From assembly GCA_023634235.1 (NCBI GenBank), contig JAMKCF010000023.1:1587001-1651000 (forward strand): DNA of 64,000 nt, written 5' to 3'. Numbering within the stretch: the first letter of the stretch is position 1; every line of letters starts with the position of its first letter. This document shows positions 12,049 through 25,330 of this stretch, piece after piece. The notes beneath the pieces were generated by a model, which ran no database searches, was not told the origin of the DNA, and saw nothing but the letters and a program-made list of their open reading frames with translations. Position numbers and translations under genes: made by a program. This DNA comes from Pisaster brevispinus. Its lineage: Eukaryota > Echinodermata > Asteroidea > Forcipulatida > Asteriidae.

Positions 12049-12720
12049 ACTAGAGGCCTACTGCTCAAAAACTGACAGCGGACCGACATCGGTAACCAGC
12101 AGCATACTACTATGGCGTGTCGTGGCCGAGTGGATAAAATCACTGGACTCAAGCTCTGGTGTTTCTGATCAGCAGAGTGTGGGTTCGAGCCCCGGTCGTG
12201 ACACTTGTGTCCTTAAGCAAGACACTTAACCATGATTGCTTTGTCCTTCGGATGGGACGTAAAGCCGTTGGTCCCGTGTGTTGTGTAACGCACGAAAAAG
12301 AACCCAGTGCACTTATCGAAAAGAGAAGGGGTCCGCCCCGGTGTTCCTGGTTTGATTGGCTGCATATTGCGCCACAGCACCTTGTAAACCAATACAAGGT
12401 GCTATGTAAAGGAGTAGGTCTCATACTTCAAACGTAGCCCCAAATACCTTGCAGGAAATACTGAATGTTAAGCGCTTAGAGGCTGGCCTGCAGTAGGCGC
12501 TATACAAATACAATATATTATTATTATTATTATTACTAGAGGCCTGATGCTCAAAAATGAACAGCAGACCAACATTGGCAACCAGTGACAAACCACCACT
12601 GGTCGGCTGCTCAAAACCGACATCGGACCAACACCACAACCAGTGACATACCGCCAGAGGCCTGCCACTCAAAAAAACGACATCTGACCGACATCAGCAA
12701 CCAGAAAAATAACACCACAT
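12049..12720. repeat. Degenerate ~60-bp minisatellite interrupted by a SINE
   Basis: Units open with a variant of ACTAGAGGCCTGCTGCTCAAAA and continue GACATCGGACCGACATCGGCAACCAG. One unit runs 12049-12112 and others begin at about 12535, 12596 and 12653. The SINE at 12113-12533 sits between two units and is flanked by TACTA, which restores a normal unit if the SINE is removed. A more diverged relative of the same vocabulary (CCACTAGCGGACC, AACCAACAGATGTC) continues to about 13,330. Confidence 0.7.
12113..12533 (+). mobile_element. tRNA-Leu(CAA)-derived SINE
   Basis: The head folds like a class II tRNA: 5' GTGTC pairs with 3' GACAC, the A box is TGGCCGAGTGG, the anticodon arm is CTGGA-CTCAAGC-TCTGG with CAA in the loop, and the B box is GGTTCGAGCCC. 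These are the RNA polymerase III promoter boxes. A ~270-bp body follows, with the GGATGGGACGTAAAGCCGTTGGTCCCGTGTG segment seen in many invertebrate SINEs, then a tail GCGCTATACAAATACAATA and an ATT repeat. It is flanked by TACTA on both sides (12108-12112 and 12534-12538), a 5-bp target-site duplication. It is a retroposon, not a working tRNA gene. Confidence 0.85.
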
Positions 12721-13820
12721 TACAATCGTGTCCGTTTTTATTTTAACCACACAATTTAATTTTTGTACCACAGAACGATTAGCACAGGAATTGTATCAAA
12801 GAAACATTTTATCACAGGAATTACATGTACCAGTGATTTTATGCGGCAAAATGTCGCCCCAAAACCACACAAATTTTTTTTGTGGTGACCCGCTGGCCAG
12901 TGGTCCAACATTGGCAGCAGACAGAAGAGCAAATGGCAGGGCAACTGCAGACCATATCAGAGGGCTGCCACTAGCGGACCGCCAGAACAAACGTCCGCCC
13001 TCTCGCTGATGGTCCACTGTCGGCAACCAACAGATGTCAGATGATGGGCCAATGGCGGATTATCAGAGGGTTGGCACTAGCGGACCACCAGCACAAGCGG
13101 ACCACCAGCACAAACTGCCGCCCGCTCGCCGATGGTCGTCCCTCTGCAGATGACAGAGATCTGACAACGATCCGCCGCCGGTCCATCATCCGTCCTCCGT
13201 TGGCTGCCGAAGAGGGGCAGACGGCTAGCGGGCGGACTAAGTGCCAGCTGTCCACCGGTGGCATCCACTGTCAGCCCACTGGCGGTGCCACCAATGGACT
13301 GATGACAGACCGATCACGGCTTGCAAACTGGGATGCCAACAGCCATATGCTTTTTTTTCATAAATATTCCATGTTTACTTAAATATATCAGTCCAAGTGA
13401 CAAAACATTTAAAACTCAAGTACGGCTTTTTACCATACTGTTAAAAGCAAATTTGCTCATCACATATGCTCCAATCTAACATTTTTGTTCAAGGTTTCAC
13501 TTTTAAAATTGAGCTCATCTTAAAATCAAATCAAAACAAAGCCCATCTCTTCATTTACTTGTCCCACAGTATTTAGGTACGTACATGAAAACATATTTAC
13601 CAAAAGTTATAGGAAAGGGTTTTTAGGAAGTACTATCTGGTCAACAGTTTTCTGGTTTTCAGGGGTGGAAACACCTATTGAAAACAATCATTGGCCTATT
13701 ATCTTAATTGTGAAAAAGGCTTTGCGCTGGTCATAACTGGTCTTAATTATCTTACAGGAAGGCGTGATCGTGTTGTCTCTATGGCCGATTAATAAAATCA
13801 TAACTTGTAACAGCAGCCTA
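12721..13820. other. Intronic, diverged minisatellite then unique DNA up to the CACTA element
   Basis: From 12890 to about 13,330 the sequence is GC-richer and made of shuffled copies of short words such as GGACCACCAGCAC and CACTAGCGGACC, related to the 60-bp minisatellite. From 13,330 to the CTA at 13818-13820 nothing was recognised. Confidence 0.5.
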
Positions 13821-13877
13821 CACTATGAGCAACTTTACCCTGAAAATGCCCTGAAAATCCGTTTCACCGTGAAATAA
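13821..13877 (+). repeat. Left terminal inverted repeat of the CACTA element
   Basis: Starts CACTATGAGCAACTTTACCC and runs to GTGAAATAA. Compared with the right end read inward, it differs at about 7 of 57 positions (for example G/A at 9, T/C at 16, A/T at 26). Similarity continues beyond with TTCACGGCAATTTCA words. Confidence 0.88.
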
Positions 13878-14285
13878 TTCAGTTCACGGCAATTTCAGGA
13901 CAACCCAACGCAATGAAAACACCCTTAAATATTCTTCGGATTTCTGCACCATAAAAACACCGTGAAAATGCCGTGAACTTATCTTGGCAATAAACCAAAA
14001 GGCAATTAAACGCCCATAAATATTTTTCTGATTTCTGCCCCATGAAAACACCGTGAAAATGCCGTGAACTTATCTTGGCAATAAACCACTAGGCTATTAA
14101 ACGCCCATAAATATTCTTCGGATTTCTGCACCATGAAAACACCGTGAAAATGCCGTGAACTTATCTTGGCAATAAACCACTAGGCTATTAAACGCCCATA
14201 AATATTCTTCGGATTTCTGCACCATGAAAACACCGTGAAAATGCCGTGAACTTATCTTGGCAATAAAAACCACAAGGCTATTTGG
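13878..14285 (+). repeat. Subterminal repeats, 91-bp tandem units, left end of CACTA element
   Basis: The word CGTGAAAATGCCGTGAACTT occurs at 13961, 14052, 14143 and 14234, an exact 91-bp period. It alternates with CGCCCATAAATATTCTTCGG and a CACCATGAAAACAC segment. A TTCACGGCAATTTCA word in the other orientation precedes the array. In plant En/Spm, clustered subterminal motifs bind the TNPA protein; these GCCGTGAA boxes are good candidates for the same role here. The long minus-strand frame over this array is a by-product of the repeat. Confidence 0.8.
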
Positions 14286-17200
14286 CTCGTGGCTTAACAA
14301 ACAGGAATGTTCAAGGCTAAATGTCCTGTTGGTGTGGGCATGATTTGCACTCCATGTACATGTACAATGGAGTGAGCATTAGGCGGACTTTGGTTAGACA
14401 GAACACTGACGTGAGCATTAGGCGGACTTTGGGTAGACAGAACACTGACGTGCGTATAATCGTCAATGCAACGTGAATACAACCCACGTGACATTTTTAG
14501 TACGTTAACTTTCTTTGGAACTAAAACACATTTTAACTATCCATAAAGTCAATAAGTATTAAATTGTCCATTTAGCAGTTTCAATTCTGAATGGGCCTAT
14601 ATCGTAAGAGGTCCTATTTAAATTGCAGAGAAAAATATAAAAGAACGCGGAAAACGAGCCGATGGCCTGCAACTGTGTGGGAAATCCAGGGCAACGAAAC
14701 ATGTTCACGCACAGCATAGCCTCGACCATAGAGAAAGGATGCCTTGACCAATGCGTTGGAGTTTTATTTTCATTTATTTTGTTTTTTGTTTAGTTTGTTT
14801 TCCCTTTGCACTGCACTAATTGCGCAACCCGCCCAAGCTATGTGCTGTCTATGTGTGCACATGCATGTGTAACGCAGTGCTTGCATGGTGTGAGATGCAC
14901 ACGACGGGTAGACTCTCTGAATCAATGCCTTGTAGATGGTTCTGTTTTGAGCTAGCCAGGGTCGTACTATAATGCGCGCGAAAAACACGACCCCATTGGT
15001 CAGTGGCGGAAGTCATGTTTACTGATGTAGGTTATGGGGGGGGGTGCCCAATCGTTTGCAATCGCAGTTTGAGTACACTCCATTTTTAAAAGAGATGCTA
15101 ACCGTTAACAAATCAATTCAGTTCTTTCAGCAAATGGAAGGCACATTGTTCTTCTTGTTAATGTTGATTTATTATTTGATAATTAATACCTTTTAAACTC
15201 CCCTTTCAATTCTAACAAGTACATGAGAGTAAAGCATACATTACAGACATTCTGGTCATGTACATGTAAACAGATTCCAATAATCTGTCTTTTTTATTGT
15301 GAAACCATATTATGTATAGTTCCCAACGAGTTCAGCTTCTTGTTGAAAAACTGAATGCCGGATTAGCTCATTTTTGTGTAGTGGTGTTCACACAGTATAC
15401 TGTGTGCTAATATTTGGGTGACGCTAATCTGTTAATTTTTGAAGGTTGTATAACTACTTTTTTGGCCATGAAAGTCGGGTTCTGTTCCATTGATCAACAA
15501 ATTCATCATTACTGAACACGAATTGTTTAAGCTCAAATCACCAGTTATGTTATTGTGGTGTGCTGTAACACGTAAGTGGAACATTCCAAAAACTAAATTG
15601 GCCTAAAATCGGTCGTAAAATGTAGGCCTACATAATAGGCCCTTCGTGTTTTTATAAAACCATGGAGGTAGAGCCCTGACCCATCCACCCATTCAGATAA
15701 TACAGTGTCCATACTTATTAAATCAACATTATAATTCAACACCCACAGTACAAATGGGACCGTAATATGAGAGCAGTAGTCTGGCGCGGAGCCGCAGCCT
15801 CCTGACTTGCCTACCACCGCAATTACAGTGCATGACACAACAACGAAGACACACTATATAAAACAGCGACGGATGTCCCACCAAAGCACAAGCGAAAAGC
15901 GCGCCATTCGTAGCGAAACCGGAAATGACCACATCCTCATCCACCTTTACGTGTATTTGGAATCCATTTTGCCGGATCTGATCCATCATTTGCCGGAGCG
16001 GAGACTTTGCTTGTCTGGAAGACAGTGGGTACTCCACACATAAACAAACAACCATAAAACCAGGTAGCGTTTACCCTTGCAGCCTTTGGGCCATGAAGAT
16101 TCAGGATAGAACACCTGAACGGACTGCTTATTATTGTGATTGTGATTTTACCAACATGAACATAAGAAGTAAACACATTCAGGCCCAAATTCCGTGTTCA
16201 GATGTTGCTACAAATTTACAAGGGTTGCCGAATCTCCCACTTTTGTATGAGACCAAACACTCACCGGTAAAGCATTTGACCATACGAATAAGTAAATAGT
16301 CATGATGACCCTCTGGACGACAAACAACGAGGGTGTGTGCCCAATGGGTTTTATACTTCAATTGCGCAATAAAGTATTTCAACTTAAACTACGGGAGGTT
16401 CGGTATAAAGCAATCATTGAATTAAATACAACCTGTCACATCATCACATTATAATAGTTTAGTTTGAGGGTCAACATTAAACATTAACTTCATCACAATC
16501 AGGAGATATCAGCGATTTATTTGCCAAGTGAATATAGGTACATTTTATTATGTGTAATAGCCGATGCTTTAAATATCTGTTATTCTTAATTACATATTCT
16601 TAATTTTGATTGTTTTGCCTTTGTTTTTTGTTCTTGTGTGAGAAGTAGAAATATTTTCAGTGTTACTCAGTTGCAAGACTACTTAAGTTAAGTACACACC
16701 ATTTTCAAATAAATTAGGGTATAACTAAAAAGGTGTTTTAGGGAATAATCCCTGACAGTTGTACATGAGAGTAATATTGGTACGAGTAGGCCTATATTTA
16801 AATAAGTATAGGCCTACGACCGGAACTCCTGCCAGAGGAGTTTGATTGTGTAGCCCTGCGTACAATGAATTCAGCCATATTTGAGGAAATAATTGCTCAA
16901 CCATCCAAATTCCCATTTCCCTCACGGGTTACTAATTTTTATTATTTTTTTAATAAAAATAAAAAACTGGTACAATTATGAAAAGGCGAGTCGCAAGATT
17001 TAGGTTTTAAGTATTGACTTATTTGTCGTTTCTAATACTCATAGTAGTACTAGTGTATTGATTCTGGACGTAGGCTAGAGCTATGCTATGTCATGTATAG
17101 GGGGAGCCTGCCAATTATATTACAATCAAGTACATGGGAAAACTAAATAATGGAGGGGCATCATGGGTGAATAGTATCTCCATAATCACTATAAACGAAT

Positions 17201-18690
17201 GTATAACTTTGTCATGGTCCACGTTTCTTTTTTAGTTATAATTACAATTTAATGTATATTATGCGCTTCCATGGTGCATTGTGATTGGTACGACCACTTC
17301 CGTTTACAAACTGCCGGAGAATCATCGGTACGCATGCATCCCACACCGTTAGGGAATTTTTAGTCTTAGTTGTTTTGGGTGGCTTCCTTTACGCCGGCAA
17401 TATTAACCGCGTTGCATGCAGTTGCGTTGCATTTTAAACAACATTTTTGTCTACGGGAATACTTTTGTATTTCTATGTTTGCAAAATCTACATTAAACGC
17501 GTTGAACATTTTCCGCCGAGGTTTGCAACTCAATTTTGTGCAAAGGTTTGTGCAAATGCTAAGGCCCTAACTTGAAAAAATGTCTTTTTGTATTATAACC
17601 ATGATATTGAATCAAACATGGCTTACGACCAAATTGATTGACCAAAGTAACTAAATAAACAATTAATGCTTAAACTACATTAAATTATTCACATGCGTAT
17701 GGATAGGCCCTATTCTGGTTATAACTTACTTGCAATATGACTTGACAACCGTGTTTCTGGGCCACGGGCCGAGCCTAAACCGTTTGATGCTTCCGGCAGC
17801 AGGCATGCAGGGCACTGATTTCTCGCAGAGACATTTCATTTCCGTTATGCTGACCACGCACTGTAAACTGTCTGCGTTGGCAACTGAAATCCAAAGGGCT
17901 CACATTCCGAATTTGCCGACGGAATAGAATCGCAAAATCGCTCTGCTAATTTAATGGTATCTGGCGTTAAACGACGATCCATTCCTCCTTTGGCTGATTA
18001 TCTCGTTCTGTCTTTCAGCAGATTCAGAAACTCAACAAGCGGTGTGTGATGTGTTCGGTGTGTCACTTGTAAATGTGTAAGATTGTTTCAGATTGGTGTT
18101 GTTTTTTGTTTCCCGCGAATACCAGCACTGTAGCACTGCGGTGGTCCGATTACATAATGCGGTGCAGGGGACGCTAGCATTTTTTTCTCTTCTTTTTCTT
18201 GTATTCACTTTACGAGTGTTGAGTCTCGGGTTGAGCTGCTGGATACATTGTGCAGGTACACTGACATGTACAGGTACATATAATACTTGTCTGCAGTGAT
18301 TAATGCCCTACTGTGTGATTCAGCCAGAACAAAAACTAGGACATAGACCGCGAATGCTAAACCACTCTAAATGATTTGTACTGTAGCTTTAGGCCTATAT
18401 GGTGTAACAGTTTGCAAAACATACAATTTAATTAAATATGAACTAAATAGATGTCGCGTAAGAAATTAGTCAAGGACGTTATCACCAACTAGGTTAAAAC
18501 CACCTAGTTCGGTTTTTTTTTCTTCATCAAAATAATGACCAAGTTTATTATAGAGGGGGCATCCGGTGTGCTCATTTGGTTACCATAAAATCATGGTTGG
18601 ACCCAATGGCTGTGATACCATGGTTCATGTAGGTAGAATTGGATCACCTCCATGGTATGATCATAGGTCCCTTTTCTATGGTATGATCAT
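14286..18690. other. Interior of CACTA element, no gene supported
   Basis: A 40-bp direct duplication lies at about 14372-14451 (GTGAGCATTAGGCGGACTTT twice). TAGGCCTA-type palindromes occur near 15627, 16790, 16811 and 18390. Open frames on the minus strand at 15.6-16.4 kb have plausible but unconnected splice signals and a TATAAAA box (about 16,355); they were not strong enough to call a gene. This stretch could hide cargo exons that only transcript data would show. Confidence 0.4.
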
Positions 18691-19531
<841 letters not shown>

Positions 19532-20180
19532 GGTATGATCATGATTGGATGCTAAACAATAAGTTTTTCTCTATGCATCATGGTATGATCATGAAGGAAG
19601 GAATAGATCCCGGATAGAGTTAGAATGGGCGAGGCCAATCCAATTAAAACATGACCGAGCTAATAAATGAGCAAAAGAAAATAATATGAAGGAAAACTAA
19701 AAAGCCACACAAAAGGCTGGACATTCCATGAACAAGATAACTTAGTTAAAAAACTTGTTTTGTACCACGCGTTGTTCACAGCAAAATTAGTTGAGTGTTA
19801 ATATCCAAGGGGTTGCATACGTGGTCCGAATAATTGTCTTACCACAGAGCACACGGAAACCACAGGCCTAGTGCTTGTGCATAAAGCATATTGCTCTCTG
19901 TGGTCACCGTACCAAGTAAAGCTGAAAAGCCACGCGCGGCCCGCAACCGATCGATCCCAGTTGTCTTCCTCTATGTGTTTTTTGTACACCACTACACTTG
20001 AGGGCGCCCCTCAAAATAAATATTCACATTTCTTTCGATTTTTTTACAATAAAATAAAACATATTTAAGATGGACAATTTATAAAAATCTCAAACCAAGT
20101 TGTGTACAATTAATACTGGGTTTAAGTGCATGTGGATAAGGTTTTTAAAAAATAAATATACATTGTTTGTGCATGGAAAT
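19532..20180. other. Interior of CACTA element between MITE and satellite
   Basis: No gene was recognised. At the right border, sequence related to the 189-bp satellite (ATTCAACATTTTGAGAG) begins near 20,180 in decayed form. Confidence 0.4.
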
Positions 20181-23100
20181 TCAACATTTTGAGAGAGACT
20201 CTTTTTAAATTGTATATGGAAATAAGTTGTTTGGGAGATTTTTAAACACTTTTTTTTTTTAATTGTGCGTATGGAAATATGCTTTTTACACTAAGTTCAG
20301 GTAGTTGATGGGACATCTCAAACAAAAATTTGAACAATTCCTTTGTTGCGTTAACATTTGACAAGCAAAAAGCTATACATACAGACTTGGTTTCCAGAGC
20401 ATGTTGACCAAATGTCAAAATTCAACATTTTGGGAAATAATTTCTTTTTATTTGTGTGTATGGAAATATGCTTTTTACACTAAGTTCAGGTAGTTGATGG
20501 GACATCTCAAACTGAATTTTGTACAATTCCTTTGTTGGGTTAACATTTGACAAGCAAAAAGCTATACATTCAGACTTGGTTTCCAGAGCATGTTGACCAA
20601 ATGTCAAAATTCAACATTTTGGGAGATAATTTCTTTTTATTTGTGTGTATGGAAATATGCTTTTTACACTAAGTTCAGGTAGTTGACGGGACATCTCAAA
20701 CAAAATGTTGAACAATTCCTTTGTTGCGTTAACATTTGACAAGCAAAAAGCTATACATTCAGACTTGGTTTCCAGAGCATGTTGACCAAATGTCAAAATT
20801 CAACATTTTCGGAGATAATTTCTTTTTATTTGTGTGTATGGAAATATGCTTTTTACACTAAGTTCAGGTAGTTGATGGGACATCTAGAACTGAATTTTGT
20901 ACAATTCCTTTGTTGCGTTAACATTTGACAAGCAAAAAGCTATACATTCAGACTTGGTTTCAAGAGCATGTTGACCAAATGTCAAAATTTAACATTTTCG
21001 GAGATAATTTCTTTTTATTTGTGTGTATGGAAATATGCTTTTTACACTAAGTTCAGGTAGTTGATGGGACATCTCAAACTGAATTTTGAACAATTCCTTT
21101 GTTGCGTTAACATTTGACAAGCAAAAAGCTATACATTCAGACTTGGTTTCCAGAGCATGTTGAACAAATGTCAAAATTCAACATTTTCGGAGATAATTTC
21201 TTTTTATTTGTGCGTATGGAAATATGCTTTTTACACTAAGTTCAGGTAGTTGATGGGACATCTCAAACAAAATTTTGAACAATTCCTTTGTTGCGTTAAC
21301 ATTTGACAAGCAAAAAGCTATACATTCAGACTTGGTTTCAAGAGCATGTTGACCAAATGTCAAAATTCAACATTTTGGGAGATAATTTCTTTTTATTTGT
21401 GTGTATGGAAATATGCTTTTTACACTAAGTTCAGGTAGTTGATGGGACATCTCAAACAAAATGTTGTACAATTCCTTTGTTGCGTTAACATTTGACAAGC
21501 AAAAAGCTATACATTCAGACTTGGTTTCCAGAGCATGTTGACCAAATGTCAAAATTCAACATTTTCGGAGATAATTTCTTTTTATTTGTGTGTATGGAAA
21601 TATGCTTTTTACACTAAGTTCAGGTAGTTGATGGGACATCTCAAACTGAATTTTGTACAATTCCTTTGTTGGGTTAACATTTGACAAGCAAAAAGCTATA
21701 CATTCAGACTTGGTTTCGAGAGCATGTTGACCAAATGTCAAAATTTAACATTTTGGGAGATAATTTCTTTTTATTTGTGTGTATGGAAATATGCTTTTTA
21801 CACTAAGTTCAGGTAGTTGACGGGACATCTCAAACAAAATTTTGAACAATTCCTTTGTTGCGTTAACATTTGACAAGCAAAAAGCTATACATTCAGACTT
21901 GGTTTCCAGAGCATGTTGAACAAATGTCAAAATTCAACATTTTCGGAGATAATTTCTTTTTATTTGTGTGTATGGAAATATGCTTTTTACACTAAGTTCA
22001 GGTAGTTGATGGGACATCTCAAACAAAATTTTGAACAATTCCTTTGTTGCGTTAACATTTGACAAGCAAAAAGCTATACATTCAGACTTGGTTTCCAGAG
22101 CATGTTGACCAAATGTCAAAATTCAACATTTTCGGAGATAATTTCTTTTTATTTGTGTGTATGGAAATATGCTTTTTCCACTAAGTTCAGGTAGTTGATG
22201 GGACATCTCAAACTGAATTTTGTACAATTCCTTTGTTGCGTTAACATTTGACAAGCAAAAAGCTATACATTCAGACTTGGTTTCCAGAGCATGTTGACCA
22301 AATGTCAAAATTCAACATTTTCGGAGATAATTTCTTTTTATTTGTGTGTATGGAAATATGCTTTTTCCACTAAGTTCAGGTAGTTGATGGGACATCTCAA
22401 ACTGAATTTTGTACAATTCCTTTGTTGGGTTAACATTTGACAAGCAAAAAGCTATACATTCAGACTTGGTTTCGAGAGCATGTTGACCAAATGTCAAAAT
22501 TTAACATTTTGGGAGATAATTTCTTTTTATTTGTGTGTATGGAAATATGCTTTTTACACTAAGTTCAGGTAGTTGATGGGACATCTCAAACTGAATTTTG
22601 AACAATTCCTTTGTTGCGTTAACATTTGACAAGCAAAAAGCTATACATTCAGACTTGGTTTCCAGAGCATGTTGAACAAATGTCAAAATTCAACATTTTC
22701 GGAGATAATTTCTTTTTATTTGTGCGTATGGAAATATGCTTTTTACACTAAGTTCAGGTAGTTGATGGGACATCTCAAACAAAATTTTGAACAATTCCTT
22801 TGTTGCGTTAACATTTGACAAGCAAAAAGCTATACATTCAGACTTGGTTTCAAGAGCATGTTGACCAAATGTCAAAATTCAACATTTTGGGAGATAATTT
22901 CTTTTTATTTGTGTGTATGGAAATATGCTTTTTACACTAAGTTCAGGTAGTTGATGGGACATCTCAAACAAAATGTTGTACAATTCCTTTGTTGCGTTAA
23001 CATTTGACAAGCAAAAAGCTATACATTCAGACTTGGTTTCCAGAGCATGTTGACCAAATGTCAAAATTCAACATTTTCGGAGATAATTTCTTTTTATTTG

Positions 23101-25330
23101 TGTGTATGGAAATATGCTTTTTACACTAAGTTCAGGTAGTTGATGGGACATCTCAAACTGAATTTTGTACAATTCCTTTGTTGGGTTAACATTTGACAAG
23201 CAAAAAGCTATACATTCAGACTTGGTTTCGAGAGCATGTTGACCAAATGTCAAAATTTAACATTTTGGGAGATAATTTCTTTTTATTTGTGTGTATGGAA
23301 ATATGCTTTTTACACTAAGTTCAGGTAGTTGACGGGACATCTCAAACAAAATTTTGAACAATTCCTTTGTTGCGTTAACATTTGACAAGCAAAAAGCTAT
23401 ACATTCAGACTTGGTTTCCAGAGCATGTTGAACAAATGTCAAAATTCAACATTTTCGGAGATAATTTCTTTTTATTTGTGTGTATGGAAATATGCTTTTT
23501 ACACTAAGTTCAGGTAGTTGATGGGACATCTCAAACAAAATTTTGAACAATTCCTTTGTTGCGTTAACATTTGACAAGCAAAAAGCTATACATTCAGACT
23601 TGGTTTCCAGAGCATGTTGACCAAATGTCAAAATTCAACATTTTCGGAGATAATTTCTTTTTATTTGTGTGTATGGAAATATGCTTTTTCCACTAAGTTC
23701 AGGTAGTTGATGGGACATCTCAAACTGAATTTTGTACAATTCCTTTGTTGGGTTAACATTTGACAAGCAAAAAGCTATACATTCAGACTTGGTTTCGAGA
23801 GCATGTTGACCAAATGTCAAAATTTAACATTTTGGGAGATAATTTCTTTTTATTTGTGTGTATGGAAATATGCTTTTTACACTAAGTTCAGGTAGTTGAC
23901 GGGACATCTCAAACAAAATTTTGAACAATTCCTTTGTTGCGTTAACATTTGACAAGCAAAAAGCTATACATTCAGACTTGGTTTCCAGAGCATGTTGAAC
24001 AAATGTCAAAATTCAACATTTTTGGAGATAATTTCTTTTTATTTGTGCGTATGGAAATATGCTTTTTACACTAAGTTCAGGTAGTTGATGGGACATCTCA
24101 AACAAAATTTTGAACAATTCCTTTGTTGCGTTAACATTTGACAAGCAAAAAGCTATACATTCAGACTTGGTTTCAAGAGCATGTTGACCAAATGTCAAAA
24201 TTCAACATTTTTGGAGATAATTTCTTTTTATTTGTGCGTATGGAAATATGCTTTTTACACTAAGTTCAGGTAGTTGATGGGACATCTCAAACAAAATTTT
24301 GAACAATTTTTTGTTGCGTTAACATTTGACAAGCAAAAAGCTATACATTCAGACTTGGTTTCCAGAGCATGTTGACCAAATGTCAAAATTCAACATTTTC
24401 GGAGATAATTTATTTTTATTTGTGTGTAAGGAAATATGCTTTTTACACTAAGTTCAGGTAGTTGATGGGACATCTCAAACTGAATTTTGTACAATTCCTT
24501 TGTTGGGTTAACATTTGACAAGCAAAAAGCTATACATTCAGACTTGGTTTCCAGAGCATGTTGACCAAATGTCAAAATTCAACATTTTGGGAGATAATTT
24601 CTTTTTATTTGTGTGTATGGAAATATGCTTTTTACACTAAGTTCAGGTAGTTGATGGGACATCTCAAACAAAATTTTGAACAATTCCTTTGTTGCGTTAA
24701 CATTTGACAAGCAAAAAGCTATACATTCAGACTTGGTTTCCAGAGCATGTTGACCAAATGTCAAAATTCAACATTTTCGGAGATAATTTCTTTTTATTTG
24801 TGTGTATGGAAATATGCTTTTTCCACTAAGTTCAGGTAGTTGATGGGACATCTCAAACAAAATTTTGTACAATTCCTTTGTTGCGTTAACATTTGACAAG
24901 CAAAAAGCTATACATTCAGACTTGGTTTCCAGAGCATGTTGACCAAATGTCAAAATTCAACATTTTGGGAGATAATTTCTTTTTATTTGTGTGTATGGAA
25001 ATATGCTTTTTACACTAAGTTCAGGTAGTTGACGGGACATTTCAAACTGAATTTTGAACAATTCCTTTGTTGCGTTAACATTTGACAAGCAAAAAGCTAT
25101 ACATTCAGCCTTGGTTTCCAGAGCATGTTGACCAAAATGTCAAAATTCAACAATTTGGGAGATTTTTAAATTTTTTATTGTGTGTATGGAATATTGCTTT
25201 TTACCTTTGGTGCAGACAGTTGATTTGGCATCTCAAACTAAATTTTGTACAATTCCTTTGTTGCACTTGACGAGCAAACAAGCTATATTCATACAGGATT
25301 GTGAGTTGTAAAATTCAACATATGGGGGAT
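20180..25330. repeat. 189-bp satellite array, about 26 copies, with higher-order structure
   Basis: A 189-bp monomer (ATTCAACATTTTCGGAGATA ... GACCAAATGTCAAA) repeats with constant period from about 20,240 to 25,140; one unit near 24,201 is 188 bp. Variant sites show higher-order structure: the six units starting at 20,989 match the six starting at 22,501 in variant order, an 8-unit (1512-bp) offset. Units at both edges are diverged (20,180-20,290 and 25,150-25,320), as expected when unequal crossing-over homogenises the middle. Because 189 is divisible by 3, a 61-codon frame recurs in each unit on the minus strand, but it has no ATG (it begins at TTG) and hits a stop per unit, so it is not a gene. 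Confidence 0.95.

Noticed and set aside
12115..12203. A functional tRNA-Leu gene
   Set aside because: It is the head of a 420-bp SINE with body, tail and target duplication; the stems have mismatches and wobble pairs.
15593..16382. Minus-strand frames with TATAAAA, ATG and possible GT-AG sites, as a cargo gene
   Set aside because: Pieces cannot be joined into a convincing protein and no motif is recognised.
20422..24953. Repeated 61-codon frames on the minus strand, one per 189-bp unit
   Set aside because: They start at TTG, not ATG, each unit has a stop, and they exist because 189 is divisible by three. Satellite DNA, not a gene family.
20180..25330. CRISPR-like regular array
   Set aside because: The whole 189-bp unit is repeated with no unique spacers, and the DNA is clearly animal.
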